Assembly: GCA_036873755.1 (NCBI GenBank)
Contig: JAVTVY010010452.1
Location: forward strand, 62,001 to 126,000
Direction: 5' to 3'
From: Hanleya hanleyi
Lineage: Eukaryota; Mollusca; Polyplacophora; Lepidopleurida; Hanleyidae
Length of the DNA stretch: 64,000 bases
The position numbers and the translations under genes were made by a program. Each line of letters begins with the position of its first letter. The first letter of the stretch is position 1. Shown here one piece after another: positions 1-11,386 of this stretch. The notes below the pieces were generated by a model. The model did no database searches, was not told where the DNA came from, and saw only the letters and a list, made by a program, of their open reading frames with translations.

Positions 1-3000
1 AGGGTGCTGTAATTTTACAGCAAAAAGTGCTGGCAAAAAGGGTACCAGCACTTTTCACTGTATTTTTACAGGATGCCCCGATCTGTATATCTGTATTTCT
101 ACAGCATATATTGTAATTTTACAACAGTGGTAGTATTGCATAATTACAACAAAAATACCGTTAAATCAACAGAAATAACTGTACAAATCCATGGTCAGCA
201 GAAAGTCCATTGGCCTATAGCATTTAAAGAAGTCAAGTTCCCTGGTGTCTCTCTTTCAAGACAGTAGAGAAGAAAAATCCCAAAACGTAATGGTTCGGTT
301 AAATATACATTTATATTCAGCACCACCGATAATATAAGAGCTAACACATTTCTTTTTATCATCCTGCACATCAGCTTTGTGAAACGGTGCAATATTAGAG
401 GCTAAGTTGGTCTTTGAACATGTACATTAACTCCAACGACCACCCCCGAGGATTGAACCGTGGCAGGCAAACTCATTATTCCTCCTTGCACATTTTAGAT
501 AAATTGTACTTGAAGTTTTCTGTGTATTATAGATGAAAAGATTTGGAAAGGTATACGAAATACACCTAATAATCTTACTGAAATTTTACACCAGGATAAT
601 GTTACAATACAGCGTTGTTGCCCTTTACTCCAATTAATACTGTAGTTCATCCAGAAGATGCAAACTTACACTGGTTGTCTGTCTGTATTGCTACAGCTAT
701 GAACTGTAAAATAGCAGTTGAAACTGATCGATGCTTCTATTTAACAGTAAATTCCACTGTCACATTTTACAATACTTTCTACTGTAACTTTACAAACATT
801 TTTAACAGTGTAGCATAGTCGGCTTCTAAATGAAGGTTCAGCATGTCACAGCTGAACAAGACGTTTTCCCATGCGGTCTTGAGTAATAATTTAGAAAAAA
901 ACTTGTTAATTCTTTTACAAGATATACTGAATGTATTCCCATCTCTCGCGCATGCAGATTCTGCATACGCAGAATGGGAAATGCAGCCAGTATATCCGAA
1001 GTACCTGCTTTCACAGTCGATCAAAATCGTTACATGTCGAATGCGCATGTGCGCGCGTTTTCATGCACAGTGCAGTCGGAGGGTTTTACACCGACTTTTA
1101 GGAGGCTACAAACTCTGACATTGGGAGAATGGGTTTCCGTTGATTCATAAACTTGCAAAGAACGAAGACCTATAGTTTTAAATTCTTCTACATTACTATA
1201 AAACCTGGAATCCGCACAAGTCTGTGCAGTGACCTGAGACTTCAGCTGATCAGCTACTGGTTCGTATAATTTCACTTTGCCCTATCTTTTAACACAGGGC
1301 AATATTTTGAACTGGTGATAACTAACATAATTTTATACAAATGAACTATATTTTCCAAATATTTAAAGAAAGTGTCATTATACTTAGAATAATGTATATA
1401 TAATTTGGCAAATATTAAATGAAAATATGCCAGCTGTTAAAAATATGATCCTGGGTTGAAAGATACGGCAAAGGGAAATTATAGGAACCAGGCTTTTCTT
1501 TGTTATCTCAATAATGTGCAAATGGCGGATTGGTTGTAATATTTGTAATACAATTTGTAAAAGTGCATATATCACTGGTAGCAGGAGTCCGGCCAACTTT
1601 GCTTGTTGAATTAGGCATTTATTAAATGTTTGCCAATACTTTTGAGGAGTATGTAATCACAAATTCAAATGCCAAATTTCAAGATTTTAACTCTGGTATG
1701 TACAGTATACCAGGTAAATTAAAGCAAGATTTTCAACTCCAACATTGTCATCTTCAGGCTTTTCAACTGCAAAATTTTTAACTTCAAGATATTCAACTCT
1801 CAAGACAAATGTGAATTTGACAACAAAAATCTCAATTCAGATAGAGAGAACAGCTAGGAATCTAGAAAAAAATAATCTGTTGATTCTTCTCGAAGTAAAT
1901 CACATTAACTTATTTATCAGCAATACAAGCGATTTTAAAACATAGCAGAAAATATCGCAGAAAAGTTTGTAAAAATTATCCGATAAATTACAACAAGAAC
2001 CACAACAACATCTCGTGTTGCATTGCTCCCGCGAAAAGTTGATTATGTCACACCTAGACTATTTTTTCATAGACTTCATATAATCGCCAGAGTCGGTACA
2101 CACGTTATCAATTTATAAGTTGTGATGAGCGTATGCAATAAAGAATCCAGAATAACGTATCTGATATTGAGTAGTCGGATTGTTTGTATTTTCCAACTGC
2201 TTTTATACTTGAAAAATAAGCAGCATCTCGACGAAGTTGATAGCGGTATCCTGCTTCCAGGTCATACCCTGATATCAAGAACTCGCTGGCTGTTAGCTCA
2301 CTGGCCGTTTGGAGGACTAAGCTGGACGACTCCGGAAATAGGGTAGGCCTACGGAGATTTACCGCCGCAAAGTGAATACACACAACATAATCCCATATAA
2401 ACTTGGCCTAAAGATATTTGTTCGATAATACTGTCACTATTTCTCACTGAGAGTATCACGATCTCTACAGTTCAGTAAATTGATGTGCATAAATATCAGT
2501 TGTCGACTGTTAAAAATGCTGGTCGAGGTTGAGACGATTGTAGATTTCATTATGCAGGATCGAATCACTGAGGCAGTGGGCAGAGCTCATGAAAAGGTCA
2601 CGCAATTGTAGCGCACACGTCGAAATCGTCAGACCGCTGGACAAAAATCTAAAATACCATGCGAGGAGGTGGTGGTTGTTTTACGAACACCCGGGCCAGA
2701 CTAGAAATTACGGAGCTGGAGGTTAGAATGCGTTATAATACATTCGGGCCTTTCTACGCGGAGATAGGCATCATGGAATCTCATTCCACGTGACCCAGAA
2801 ATAGTTGGCTCCTGAACACTATGTACATGCCAGATCGCCAAGCAGTTTATATGAACAGTGACAATCTTGATATGTTTCCATAGCAGTCATTGATGAGGAT
2901 ATGAAGTCAGGAATACCATGCTGTCCTTCAAGCATACTAATAATTGACCACTTCTCTATCGGCTTTTGTTTACAAATACCGTATTTTATTTAAGTGTTTC

Positions 3001-4825
3001 ATGTGGCTCCTCAATGGATGTCCGACTTATGACTAACTACAATGTACATGTACCGAAGAACGTTTTAATGGAGGATAACTACAGTGTTTGGGGGAGTTCC
3101 GAATCACTTTTCACATCCAGACCGCTAGCGCTCGTTCTTTTACGAGGTGAGAGCGACTGCTGGTCTTATATTCTTGGGAAATCTGTCGTCTATAATTGTA
3201 TGTAAAAAAAATCTTCAATCGGACTTGTCAATCGATGAGAAAATAACCTCCGCTTCAGTGCACCAGCGCGGGCAGTTGCGAATCATTTTGGTGAGTTGCG
3301 GATCACGCCATCTAGCGGCCGTTACAGGCACTGAGAATGGAATTTTTATTGGCTTGAGGGGTCATCTGCTAATCATCCATAGGCCGGTGAAGCCCTGGAG
3401 AAGATTTCAATGTTGCCTTAATTCTCCCCGCCCTGTGAGCGAATTTTTAACTGTTGCAGTCCAGGCACAAATGACACGCAGATCTAGCGTCGAAAATGTT
3501 CTGAAGTATATTTATCTTGGAGCGAGCCTACAAAATTGCATTGTAATCTCAATTTAATTATTTTTTAGAACATTTTAAGATACGATGTCTGACAATCATG
3601 GAGGGTGGGCTAGTGAACTTTCCTGTACTGCTCCAAAACGACAAAACAGAGGAAGCGGGAACTTCGTGACTTTAAAGCTTATCATATTGGGGTCATTTTA
3701 GGCCTGGGCCGAGCAGAGGATCATGGGTAAATTCAAAAGGCGGCCGTGTCTGTAGTATATCAGAAATTCGTTTTTTCAGTCAGTTCTGTCCATTTTTCTG
3801 GCCTAAAAGGACTAGAAAGTATTTTATTTGGGCAAAAGTAGTTATTCTCTACTTTATTTGGTGGTTTATGAAAGCTCGACGTCACCATAGCGTTCATCTT
3901 AAACTTTGTTACTCTTTCGGGTAGAGCTTGAACAAAAGATACTGTGTGTTATGTTGCAGCGCTCTAGCCTTATGGATAGCGAAAATATATGGGTTGACTC
4001 CCTCCCCCCCCCCCCACCCCTCACCTGCGATACACCCCAAATCTTCCAGACCAGATAGTGTTAATAAAGGGACATCCAGTTATTGAACTCGTAGAAACCT
4101 CGCTCAGTGATAAACAATTTTATTTATATAAAACTTTTTATATTGGAGTAAGAGATATGTCTGAAATTATTGAATATGATGATGTAATATCGAGAAAATG
4201 ATTTGTTCACCAAGGTTTGGAATGATTCGCGTACATAGTTCCGGTTACAAGGATATTGTCATTGATTCATTTTTTTATTATTTTTTTTTTGACAATGCCA
4301 TGGATTGACCAATCTTCCTTAAAGTCGGTTTACACCTGTTGTATTAGTTGTGAGACGGTCAGTTATTCACCGACTTTAAGTTATGAACGGCGCTTACTTC
4401 GTTGATTCGGAATTGACATCTCTATATAGCGCCATTATATTACAATGCTGGTCAGTAAACATTTATCGCAAATCACTAGATATTTTGTTTGGCCATTTAG
4501 CAAGATTCTGTCACTTAAATAAATACTGAATATACCGCCTAAACCCACCTTATTTCGCTTAGATTCACTACTGGAAAAATCGCACGTGTTTTTCGACTCG
4601 GTGTCAATTTGTCATTGCACATTACCGGAAGTATTACGTTGCCGAATTGACCGGAAAAGAAGCAATGGAAGTCGGTTGTTTGACATTAATTTCGGTCCAC
4701 GGAAACAGACGTTCCAATAAACCTAAAAAGTTTTAATCGGATGCTTTACTTCAAGAAATATCAGGCATTAATTAGGAAAGTGATCCGCAACTCCTCGTGA
4801 TTCGGAACTCCCCCAAACACTATCT
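1..4825. other. Intergenic DNA, no gene recognised
   Basis: AT-rich sequence with short open frames only, none of which resembles a known protein or shows exon-like composition. It holds a degenerate run of TTTTACAG-like words at 1-800, a dispersed repeat at 838-1135 listed separately, and a C-homopolymer near 4005-4015. Confidence 0.6.
838..1135 (+). repeat. Dispersed repeat, inverted relative to 12262-12560
   Basis: The reverse complement of this stretch aligns by eye over about 300 bp with 12262-12560. Shared blocks include AAAAGTCGGTGTAA, TGCACTGTGCA, GTATATCTTCTAAAAGAAT-like sequence and CAGCTGTGACATGCTGA. Similarity is roughly 65-75 percent, so the copies are old. No coding potential is conserved between them, so a non-coding transposon is the likely source. 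Confidence 0.55.
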
Positions 4826-5470
4826 ACTCGGGAACGTTAATAGACCGGGGCTCGTGAATGGACGTTCGACTTGTGACCTTCTATCGGAGAACGTTCTAAT
4901 TGACCGTGGCTTGCCAGTGGATGTCCGACTTGTCACTATCTACTCGGGAACGTTCTAATGAACCGTGGCTCGTGAATGAATGTCCGACTAGTGACCAGCT
5001 ATCGGAGAACGTTCTAATTGACCGTGGTTTGCAGTGGATGTTCGACTTGTCACTATCTACTCGGGAACGTTCTAGTGAACCGTGGCTCGTGAATGGATTA
5101 CAAGCGTCTAGTCCGTCATTCATAATCCAGCCGTCGTCCGACTAGTGACCAGCTATCGGAGAACGTTCTAATTGACCGTGGCTTGCCAGTGGATGTCCGA
5201 CTTGTCACATCTACTCGGGAACGTTCTAATGAACCGTGGCTCGTAAATGGATGTCCGATTAGTGACCAGCTATCGGAGAACGTTTTAATGGACCGTGGCT
5301 CGCCAGTGGATGTTCGACTTGACACTATCTACTCGGGAACGTTCTAATTAACCGTGGCTCGTGAATCGATGTCCGACTTTCAACTGACTACCGGAGAACA
5401 TTTTAATGGACCGTGACTGGTGAATGGTAGTTCGACATTTGACTATACTGGAGATTTTTATAATGGACCA
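4826..5470 (+). repeat. Tandem satellite, ~120-bp dimeric unit
   Basis: Alternating ~60-bp half-units (CTATCGGAGAACGTTCTAAT and CTACTCGGGAACGTTCTAAT, each followed by a CCGTGGCTCGTGAATGGATG-like stretch) recur about every 120 bp. One period is lengthened by about 30 bp because it contains a PLE scrap at 5099-5136. A single diverged unit is also found at 28975-29045, just right of the Polinton. The open frames here are repeat by-products. Confidence 0.85.
5099..5136 (-). mobile_element. 38-bp scrap of PLE family A 3' terminus
   Basis: The extreme 3' end of PLE family A (minus strand, ending CGCTTGTAAT) is inserted between GAATGGAT and GTCCGACTAG of a satellite unit that is otherwise uninterrupted in neighbouring repeats. 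Both junctions share 2-4 nt with the target. It is one of the shortest copies in the window. Confidence 0.7.
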
Positions 5471-5481
5471 TGGCTCGTCAG

Positions 5482-5636
5482 AGGATTGGAGCGATATGCA
5501 AGAGGTGGGAAAAATTGATGACGTCTGGTGACTAAAAAGCAACTATATGACTCCACAGGAAAGTCTTCCTCGGCAACTCACATTCAGACCCGAGAATACG
5601 GTGGACTCTCGGATGTAGCCTTAGTATCTCAGCCGA
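5482..5636 (-). mobile_element. PLE family B terminal repeat fragment
   Basis: On the minus strand this matches 7480-7645 at high identity: GGCTGAGATACTA, the CCGAGAAT hairpin, CTGGTGACTAAAAAGCAAC read on the plus strand, and GAGCGATATGCAAGAGGT. Its 5' end falls at CGGCTGAGATAC, on the 3' strand of stem B of the structured motif described at 7401. The 141-codon open frame at 5528-5953 reads antisense through it and is not considered a gene. Confidence 0.75.
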
Positions 5637-5639
5637 CTT

Positions 5640-7065
5640 GGGAATATGACATCATTTCGTTAAAAGAACTTTACTTCACTGAAACCAGATCAATAATTCC
5701 CGGACATTATGTTTCATCGAAACAGGTCAGTGATCACTTAGACGGTATGAAAACATGGTGTCATCCAGTACCAATTTCAATGAAACAAGTCCGACCGGAC
5801 GTACCCGATTTTACTAGTTCCGCATTGAAATATTGCCAGAGCACGTTAGTTACGCGGAGGAATTTCGTGAAATTTACTGACAATATTTTGGACTCACTCA
5901 CCGATACTCAACCACCAGCACTTTTCCACAATATCAATTACTCGTCGGGCTAGCCTGTGTCTTGTCTCATACATGCTATCGTACGAACATTGTCCGATAG
6001 GTTGAATCGATGGATTAGTTCCTTTTTACCAGTACGTTCTAATGGACTGTGACTCGTCATTGAAGTGAATGAAGGATGAATAAATATTATATGAAGCCGT
6101 AATCTTCTCCCTTTCAAAGGGGAAGTTTAGGAGGGGAAGAGAGGAGCGTACATGTGGTGGCTTAAGTGGCTCAACGCTAGTTGGTTATAATCTCGGACCT
6201 TGGTTTGATCTTTGATCTTTGACCCTCGGGGTCACTTCTAGTGATCTGACTTCCGGATGGAAGTGCATGAAAAAATATGACGGAAATTTACATCCATGAG
6301 CCGCTAGGAATTTTCGTTGACGCATATCGAGAAAATCCAGTCAGAATATAGGTGGTGTTAACTCACGTGCGCTAAGCCCATATGTCCGCCAAATGTCGCT
6401 GCTGAGCATATTAACTTTCGGCCAATCAGAGACAACGGTTAGTGTGCAACTGACCATGTCTTCACCAACACAGCTGAATTTCGCTCACATTCAAAAGTGT
6501 TTTGATGTTATTGCTCCTCATTTATGAGCAAATATAATCACATGGACTTTTCAGGTAAACCTTTATCTTTCTGGTGAGGAGTAAATAAATTTTCCATTGG
6601 TAATGCAAGTGATTGAAAAAATCATCTTTGTTCACCTATTCCGTCGATCAATTCATCTCCTCATTTATTTAACATGGGTGTAGGGTTCGTTTTGGTTCTA
6701 TCTATTGAGCTCGGGCTGAAGAGTACGACTGCCGTGGTGTGATTTTAGCCGGTGACGTCATAGTGCGCACCTACACTCGCTATGGCAATCTGTTGTGGAC
6801 GCATCGCCGGCTATGTTCGATGTTGTCCAATTAGAAGTCGACATTTGAGAAACCTCCATCGTAAAACTCTTCTTCGGTCGTACTCGCTCTTGTCCGTTAG
6901 ACGCATTGTCGGTCGTCCGTTCGTTCTGGTCCACCTCTAAGCGTCTTCGAGCAGTCCGTTATACTTTAGAGACAACATATCCTGAAACAGCTGCTTTCTC
7001 AATTTGAAAGTATATTCAGGGCCTCGAAGTGTGGTAACCTCCAGGTCCTCTTCCTACTGACGCTA
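5640..7065. other. Intergenic DNA with old repeat
   Basis: No gene recognised. The part from about 6790 to 6990 resembles 50640-50820 inside the second Polinton (TTGTCCAATYAGAAGTC, CTTGTCCGTTAGA, CAACATATCCT), so it may be an old remnant of the same element class. A TGACGTCA site is present near 6757. Confidence 0.45.
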
Positions 7066-7067
7066 GT

Positions 7068-7190
7068 GACACCGTATTCTCGGATCTGAATGTGAGGTGC
7101 CGAGGGATGCTTTTTTGTAGTCATATGGTTGCTTTTTAGTCACCAGACTTGGTCAATTTTTCTCACCCCTTGCATATCACTCCAATTTAT
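7068..7190 (+). mobile_element. PLE family B terminal repeat, partial
   Basis: ACCGTATTCTCGGATCTGAA to the CCTTGCATATCACTCCAATT end repeats the 3' half of the 7401-7645 copy about 330-460 bp upstream of it and in the same orientation, giving a direct-repeat arrangement like the pLTRs of Penelope-like elements. The structured-RNA half is missing in this copy. Confidence 0.65.
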
Positions 7191-7400
7191 TTCCTGTATA
7201 TGGTAGGATTCTGCTGGTGAACTGTTAGCCCCCGAGGCCTGCCCTCTGTACATGTCACTCGACAAATATATATATAGGTTTATTGTTTTGGTGGGAAATT
7301 TATGCCGAACGACGTCGGGCATTATCGGTTAGTTTTGATGCTCATCCGTTAACACCAGATGAGTTGTTTGAGCTGATCTGTCATCACAGTTCCCGAGCTA

Positions 7401-7497
7401 GCGTACCTAATTCCGCTTAAGCCGGTGCTAGGGGCCGTGTGGATACTTCATAGTCTCCACATGAACAGCTGCAATAAAAGAGCGGCTGAGATACTAC
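7401..7497 (+). ncRNA. Structured RNA motif, family B (ribozyme candidate)
   Basis: Order of elements: P1 5' strand GTACCT; conserved AATTCCGCTTAAGCC then GGTGCTAGGGGC; stem A GTGTGGA/TCCACAT; GAACA; stem B AGCTGC/GCGGCT around an AATAAAAGA loop; GAGATAC closing P1 (one C-A mismatch). The same architecture with different paired bases occurs at 10987-11093 and 22674-22775. It lacks the CUGANGA...GAAA core of a hammerhead. Function is unknown. Confidence 0.5.
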
Positions 7498-7645
7498 TAA
7501 GGCCATGTCCGAGAATCTACCGTATTCTCGGATCTGAATGTGAGGTGCCGAGGTATGCTTTCTTGTAGAGTCATAAGGTTGCTTTTTAGTCACCAGACGT
7601 CGTCAGTTTTTCCAACCTCTTGCATATCGCTCCAATTCAAGATTG
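7401..7645 (+). mobile_element. PLE family B terminal repeat (pLTR-like)
   Basis: This comprises the structured motif (7401-7497), a perfect 8-bp hairpin CCGAGAAT/ATTCTCGG near 7510-7533, and the 3' terminal sequence ending near CATATCGCTCCAATT. The same tail occurs at 5482-5636 and 7068-7190. Assignment to a PLE rests on the shared structured motif with family A, whose reverse transcriptase is visible. No RT of family B itself is in the window. Confidence 0.6.
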
Positions 7646-8680
7646 CTGGGTGACTGGCATCACCCTTCATGCTCCCAGCGGGAGCAGCCTATACTGTTCA
7701 CAGATCGCCATGGCGGTTTTCTGTTGTGAGGGTGTATGTGGATGTACACTTGCTGTAAGTTACCCTTTCTTGCGTTCGATCGCCTCAGAGTAGGAATTAA
7801 TAGCTGCTGTCACAATACTGTCTCAAAAAGTTTGTTCCTCGCTCAGTCTGTCTCAATGCATCAACGCCGCAGACAGAGAGCTGAGAAGCTCTGATTGGTC
7901 TGAATGATCACATGATATCCAACGGAATTGACACATATTTCACTATAACGCAGTGACGCCTTCACGCATTAACGTCTACTGACGACTGGCGTAACGCCTT
8001 AAATGCACGTCTCAACGCCCTAACGCCGCAAGTTAATTACGCGTCTTAAAGCCTCATCTTACACCAAAACGCAGAAGTGGCGCATACACATTCGCCGGCT
8101 GCTTGTCGCCTGAACCAGGCAGACGAAGTTTTCGGGGAATTGTCCTAAGGGGAACAAGGCAAGAGCTATTCGGGTTTTCCTCAAATACATAGATGTGAAT
8201 GAGGGAATACATGAACTTTGATCTTTTACGGAAGTGACGTCATAGCAGGAAGTTACGTCATCACCGGAACTGACGTCACCTACCTTTTGGGAGCGTATTG
8301 TGACAGCGGCTATTAATACCTACGCTGAGGCGACCGAAGACGCCGGACAGGATAATTCACAATAGGCTTACATCTACACATCTTCTCGAGACAAGGTGTA
8401 TCCTGCCGCAAGCTCTATTCTCCACCTTTTCATTTTAGCCCATCAGTTTACGGAAATAAAAAACGCCACCTCCCGTGTGAACTGATCAAGTGGAGTTAAC
8501 TTCTCCTTACCGACACACCAATCAGAAGATCCATAACAAAGCCAATTCGTCGAATTATTTAATATTTAATATTGCATTTCCGCAAGGAGCAACAACAACA
8601 AAGTCTGACAAAAACACAGTCATGGTGAATAAACCCATCAACGGAGACATCGCAGCCATGGTTGGAGAAAGTTTAATAGT
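7646..8680. other. Intergenic or old repeat DNA with CRE sites
   Basis: No gene recognised. The stretch 7855-8000 resembles 50350-50475 in the second Polinton (AGCTCAGAAGCTCTGATT-like, GGAATTGACA, GCAGTGACG). TGACGTCA or TTACGTCA sites cluster at 8230-8280. An open frame at 8490-8684 has no recognisable product but could include degraded PLE 5' sequence. Confidence 0.4.
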
Positions 8681-10983
8681 GTGATGATTCACGATCATAT
8701 CACTTTAAATTACTTAGTGGGTTTAACTAACACACCCAATAGTACACATAGCTTACGTACAGTTCTGTATGCGTTACCTCTGAGAGCTTTAAATCATATA
8801 GCCAGAGATATACAACAATCTGCGTCCTCGGGAAATATAATACCACCCAAAATCTCTAAAGTATGTCAAGAGATAGCGTATTTTCGGTTGTACGCAATAC
8901 TGTACCAAACTATTTTAAGTTCACAGAACCTCCTTGCATTTCATATAAGTATACTAAATCTATAGCCACCAAAATATTCAATCACTTCAATGCTGTTAAG
9001 GAGTTTGACTTGAACTCATACACGTCGGGGGGCTATAGTTGTGATTGTGAATCGTCGAACTTTATCTATACACCATGCAAACATGTTGTGACTGGTGACC
9101 TTGATGTGGTGAGTGATAAGGACCTAAGATTACTCCTGATGAAGGGACCTAAATATAGAGAGCCGAGAAATATAAATCTGAAGGCCGACCAGAAGATAGT
9201 CCTATCTGCTTTGGAACAGTACGTTATTGATTGGTCTAAGCGAGAAAAAGCTGGGCCTACAGTACTCGATGATTGGCTGGACCTCACCAAGAGCAAGGTT
9301 GTTGAAACAATCCGCCATATTGACAGAAGTACCTTTCCCCAAGCAAAACAAGTACTGAGAAGCTCCAATTCGCAATAAGTTCTAACAAATCTCCAGAGTA
9401 AATTCGTCATAGTCCCAGCAGACAAAGCTCCAAATAATATAATATTCATATGTAAATATTACTATTACCAGGTGCTGGTTGAAGAATTGAGTGTAAACAT
9501 ATCGTCATCAAATACGTCTACTTACTCTCAAACTGCATTTACTCTGGAAGATTTATTTAACAACCACAAAACGTTTCTCAAGGAAAGAGGTATTTGTCTT
9601 CCAACCAAACATAACGATATACCAAAAGTATACTGGACTCCCAAAATGCATAAATCACCATACAAAGCTAGATTAATAGCTGGTTCTAGAAGCTGCACCA
9701 CCAAGCTTCTTTCAACCCTGTTGATGAGGGCCCTTCAGGAGGTAAAAGCATTTTGGGAAAGGTATTGCGCCACTATTTCTAAAAACTCTGGCGTTGAATG
9801 TATGTGGATATTGAAAAACTCAAAATGTCTTACGGAAGAACTTGATGCTAAAGGTCACATACCGTATAGACATGTATCCACATGGGATTTCTCGACTCTA
9901 TACCACAATCCCTCATCAGGACCTCATTGACCGTCGGATATATTAATGTCGAAAGCCATAAAGCATTCTTTAGCTCTACTACATACAGGAGATATCATTC
10001 ATGGGATGTTTATAGAGTTGCTTGAATTTCTCATTAAAAATATCTATATGAAATTTGGCAACACAATATATCAACAGCATATAGGTATTCCAATGGGTAC
10101 TAATTGTGCACCCCTATTGGCTGACATATATCTGTTCTCTTATGAATATGACTATGTGCAGGCGCTTTCAAATTACAAGCGTCTAGTCCGTCATTCATAA
10201 TCCAGCCGTCGTCCATTAGAGAATATCCGCGTCCATAATCCAAAGACCTATTCCATATTCCATATAACAGTATTAGCACCAAATTCAAAAAGACAATCAT
10301 AGTATACATAAACATAGGCTTGTTTCCTGCAAGAGAGAGGCGGTCAACAGTTTTCAATGATGCCGGCAAGACATCATGATGTTCCAAAAATATCAAATCC
10401 GTATCGCTGATCAGTATTCTTAATCCATAATATTCGTTGTAAAGTCGTCATCTAAAGAATGATGTATCTCAGTCACATTTGAACCGATCCATTCAAAGCC
10501 CGTTCCTTCTCATTCACCAAGCGCTATATAGACGATCTTCTCGCTGTCGATAATCGCTATATAAATGACGCAGTGAAGGATATATATCCACCTTCACTGG
10601 ATTTGAAGGAAACTACAGATAACCCTACAGGCACATCGTATTTAGACCTCTTTAAAAATGAAGCGGGCTTTCTCTCTCGTCGACTGTATGACGAAAGAGA
10701 TGATTACAATTTCGACGTCGTAAACTACCCCTTTCTGGACAGTAATATTCCAGTGGGACCTGCATATGGCGTATACATATCACGACTAGTAGCATTTGCT
10801 AGATCCTGGGTTAAATGTGACGATTTTAATCAACGTCACAAAACATTGTTGGAGAAACTTATGAAACAGGGCTACACCACCAAGCGCCTCCACTCAAAGT
10901 TTCTCAAATTTGGCGATACATATCGCATGCTGATAGCAAAATACGAGCGTAGCGTGCAAGATCTATGGCGTTACGTTTCGTAA
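8681..10983 (+). pseudogene. PLE reverse transcriptase, frameshifted
   Basis: Fragments in several frames align collinearly with the intact copy at 47266-48816. An N-terminal part absent from that copy contains a Cys/His cluster (CDC, then CKH about 10 residues later, near 9044-9085) and the phrase LLMKGPKYREPRNIN. This is typical of the N-terminal half of animal PLE proteins as I know them. The fingers/palm part has YWTPKMHKSPYKARLIAG (9629-9685) and IGIPMGTNCAPLLAD (10083-10127). Frameshifts occur near 8860, 9380 and 9910, and a nested insertion separates the palm from the C-terminal part (10573-10983), so the catalytic YIDD region is split and the gene is dead. Confidence 0.85.
10170..10483 (-). 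mobile_element. PLE family A 3'-end copy nested in another PLE
   Basis: The minus strand carries the PLE 3' region from GTGACTGAGATAC to CGCTTGTAAT. The flanks TGCAGGCGCTTTCAAA and AACCGATCCATTCAAAG are contiguous in the intact copy at about 47760-47800, so the insertion boundaries are clear. Its 5' end lies in the loop or 3' strand of stem B of the structured motif, as in the copies at 17749 and 5636. Confidence 0.85.
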
Positions 10984-10986
10984 CGT

Positions 10987-11093
10987 GTGTCTAATTCCGC
11001 TTAACCCGGGGTTAGGGGCCGTATGAACCCATGTATTTCAAGATCCTCATGGTACTCATATGAACAGTCACACTCAAAGCGTGACTGAGATAC
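10987..11093 (+). ncRNA. Structured RNA motif, family A
   Basis: It begins 4 nt after the RT stop codon. P1 is GTGTCT/AGATAC (one wobble). The conserved CTAATTCCGCTTAACCC and GGGGTTAGGGGCC are followed by stem A TATGA/TCATA, GAACA, and stem B AGTCAC/GTGACT with a CACTCAAAGC-type loop. Compared with families B and C, stems A and B keep pairing through different bases. Copies on the minus strand are at 14624-14730, 45751-45857 and 47156-47263, with a partial one at 54420-54466. Confidence 0.55.
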
Positions 11094-11386
11094 ATCATTC
11101 TTTAGATGACGACTTTACAACGAAAATTATGGATTAAGAATACTGATCAGCGATACGGATTTGATATTTTTGGAACATCATGATGTCTTGTCGGCATCAT
11201 TGAAAACTGTTGACCGCTTCTCTCTTGCAGGAAACAAGCCTATGTTTATGTATACTACGATTGTCTTTTTGAATTTGGTGCTAATACTGTTATATGGAAT
11301 ATGGAATAGGTCTTTGGATTATAGACGCGGATATTCTCTAATGGACGACGGCCGAATTATGAATGACGGACCAGACGCTTGTAATC

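Larger units (their letters stand above)
8681..11386 (+). mobile_element. Penelope-like element family A, degraded near-complete copy
   Basis: This is the most 5'-extended PLE in the window: a broken RT-protein gene (8681-10983) followed by a 3' region of about 400 bp that ends in GGACTAGACGCTTGTAAT. It carries a nested copy of its own 3' end in inverse orientation at about 10170-10483. No GIY-YIG endonuclease domain is visible on either side of the RT. Upstream of 8681 I cannot locate a 5' terminal repeat. Confidence 0.75.

Noticed and set aside
440..475. B-box-like GGTTCAATCC on the minus strand, tRNA candidate
   Set aside because: The T-stem does not pair and no A-box or acceptor stem is present.
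3147..3557. 136-codon ORF
   Set aside because: No family features and no promoter or splice context.
5528..5953. 141-codon ORF
   Set aside because: Starts as antisense of a PLE terminal repeat and continues into sequence without recognisable features.
10987..11093. Hammerhead ribozyme in the PLE terminal repeat
   Set aside because: Expected from known PLEs, but no CUGANGA plus GAAA core could be placed on either strand of any copy.
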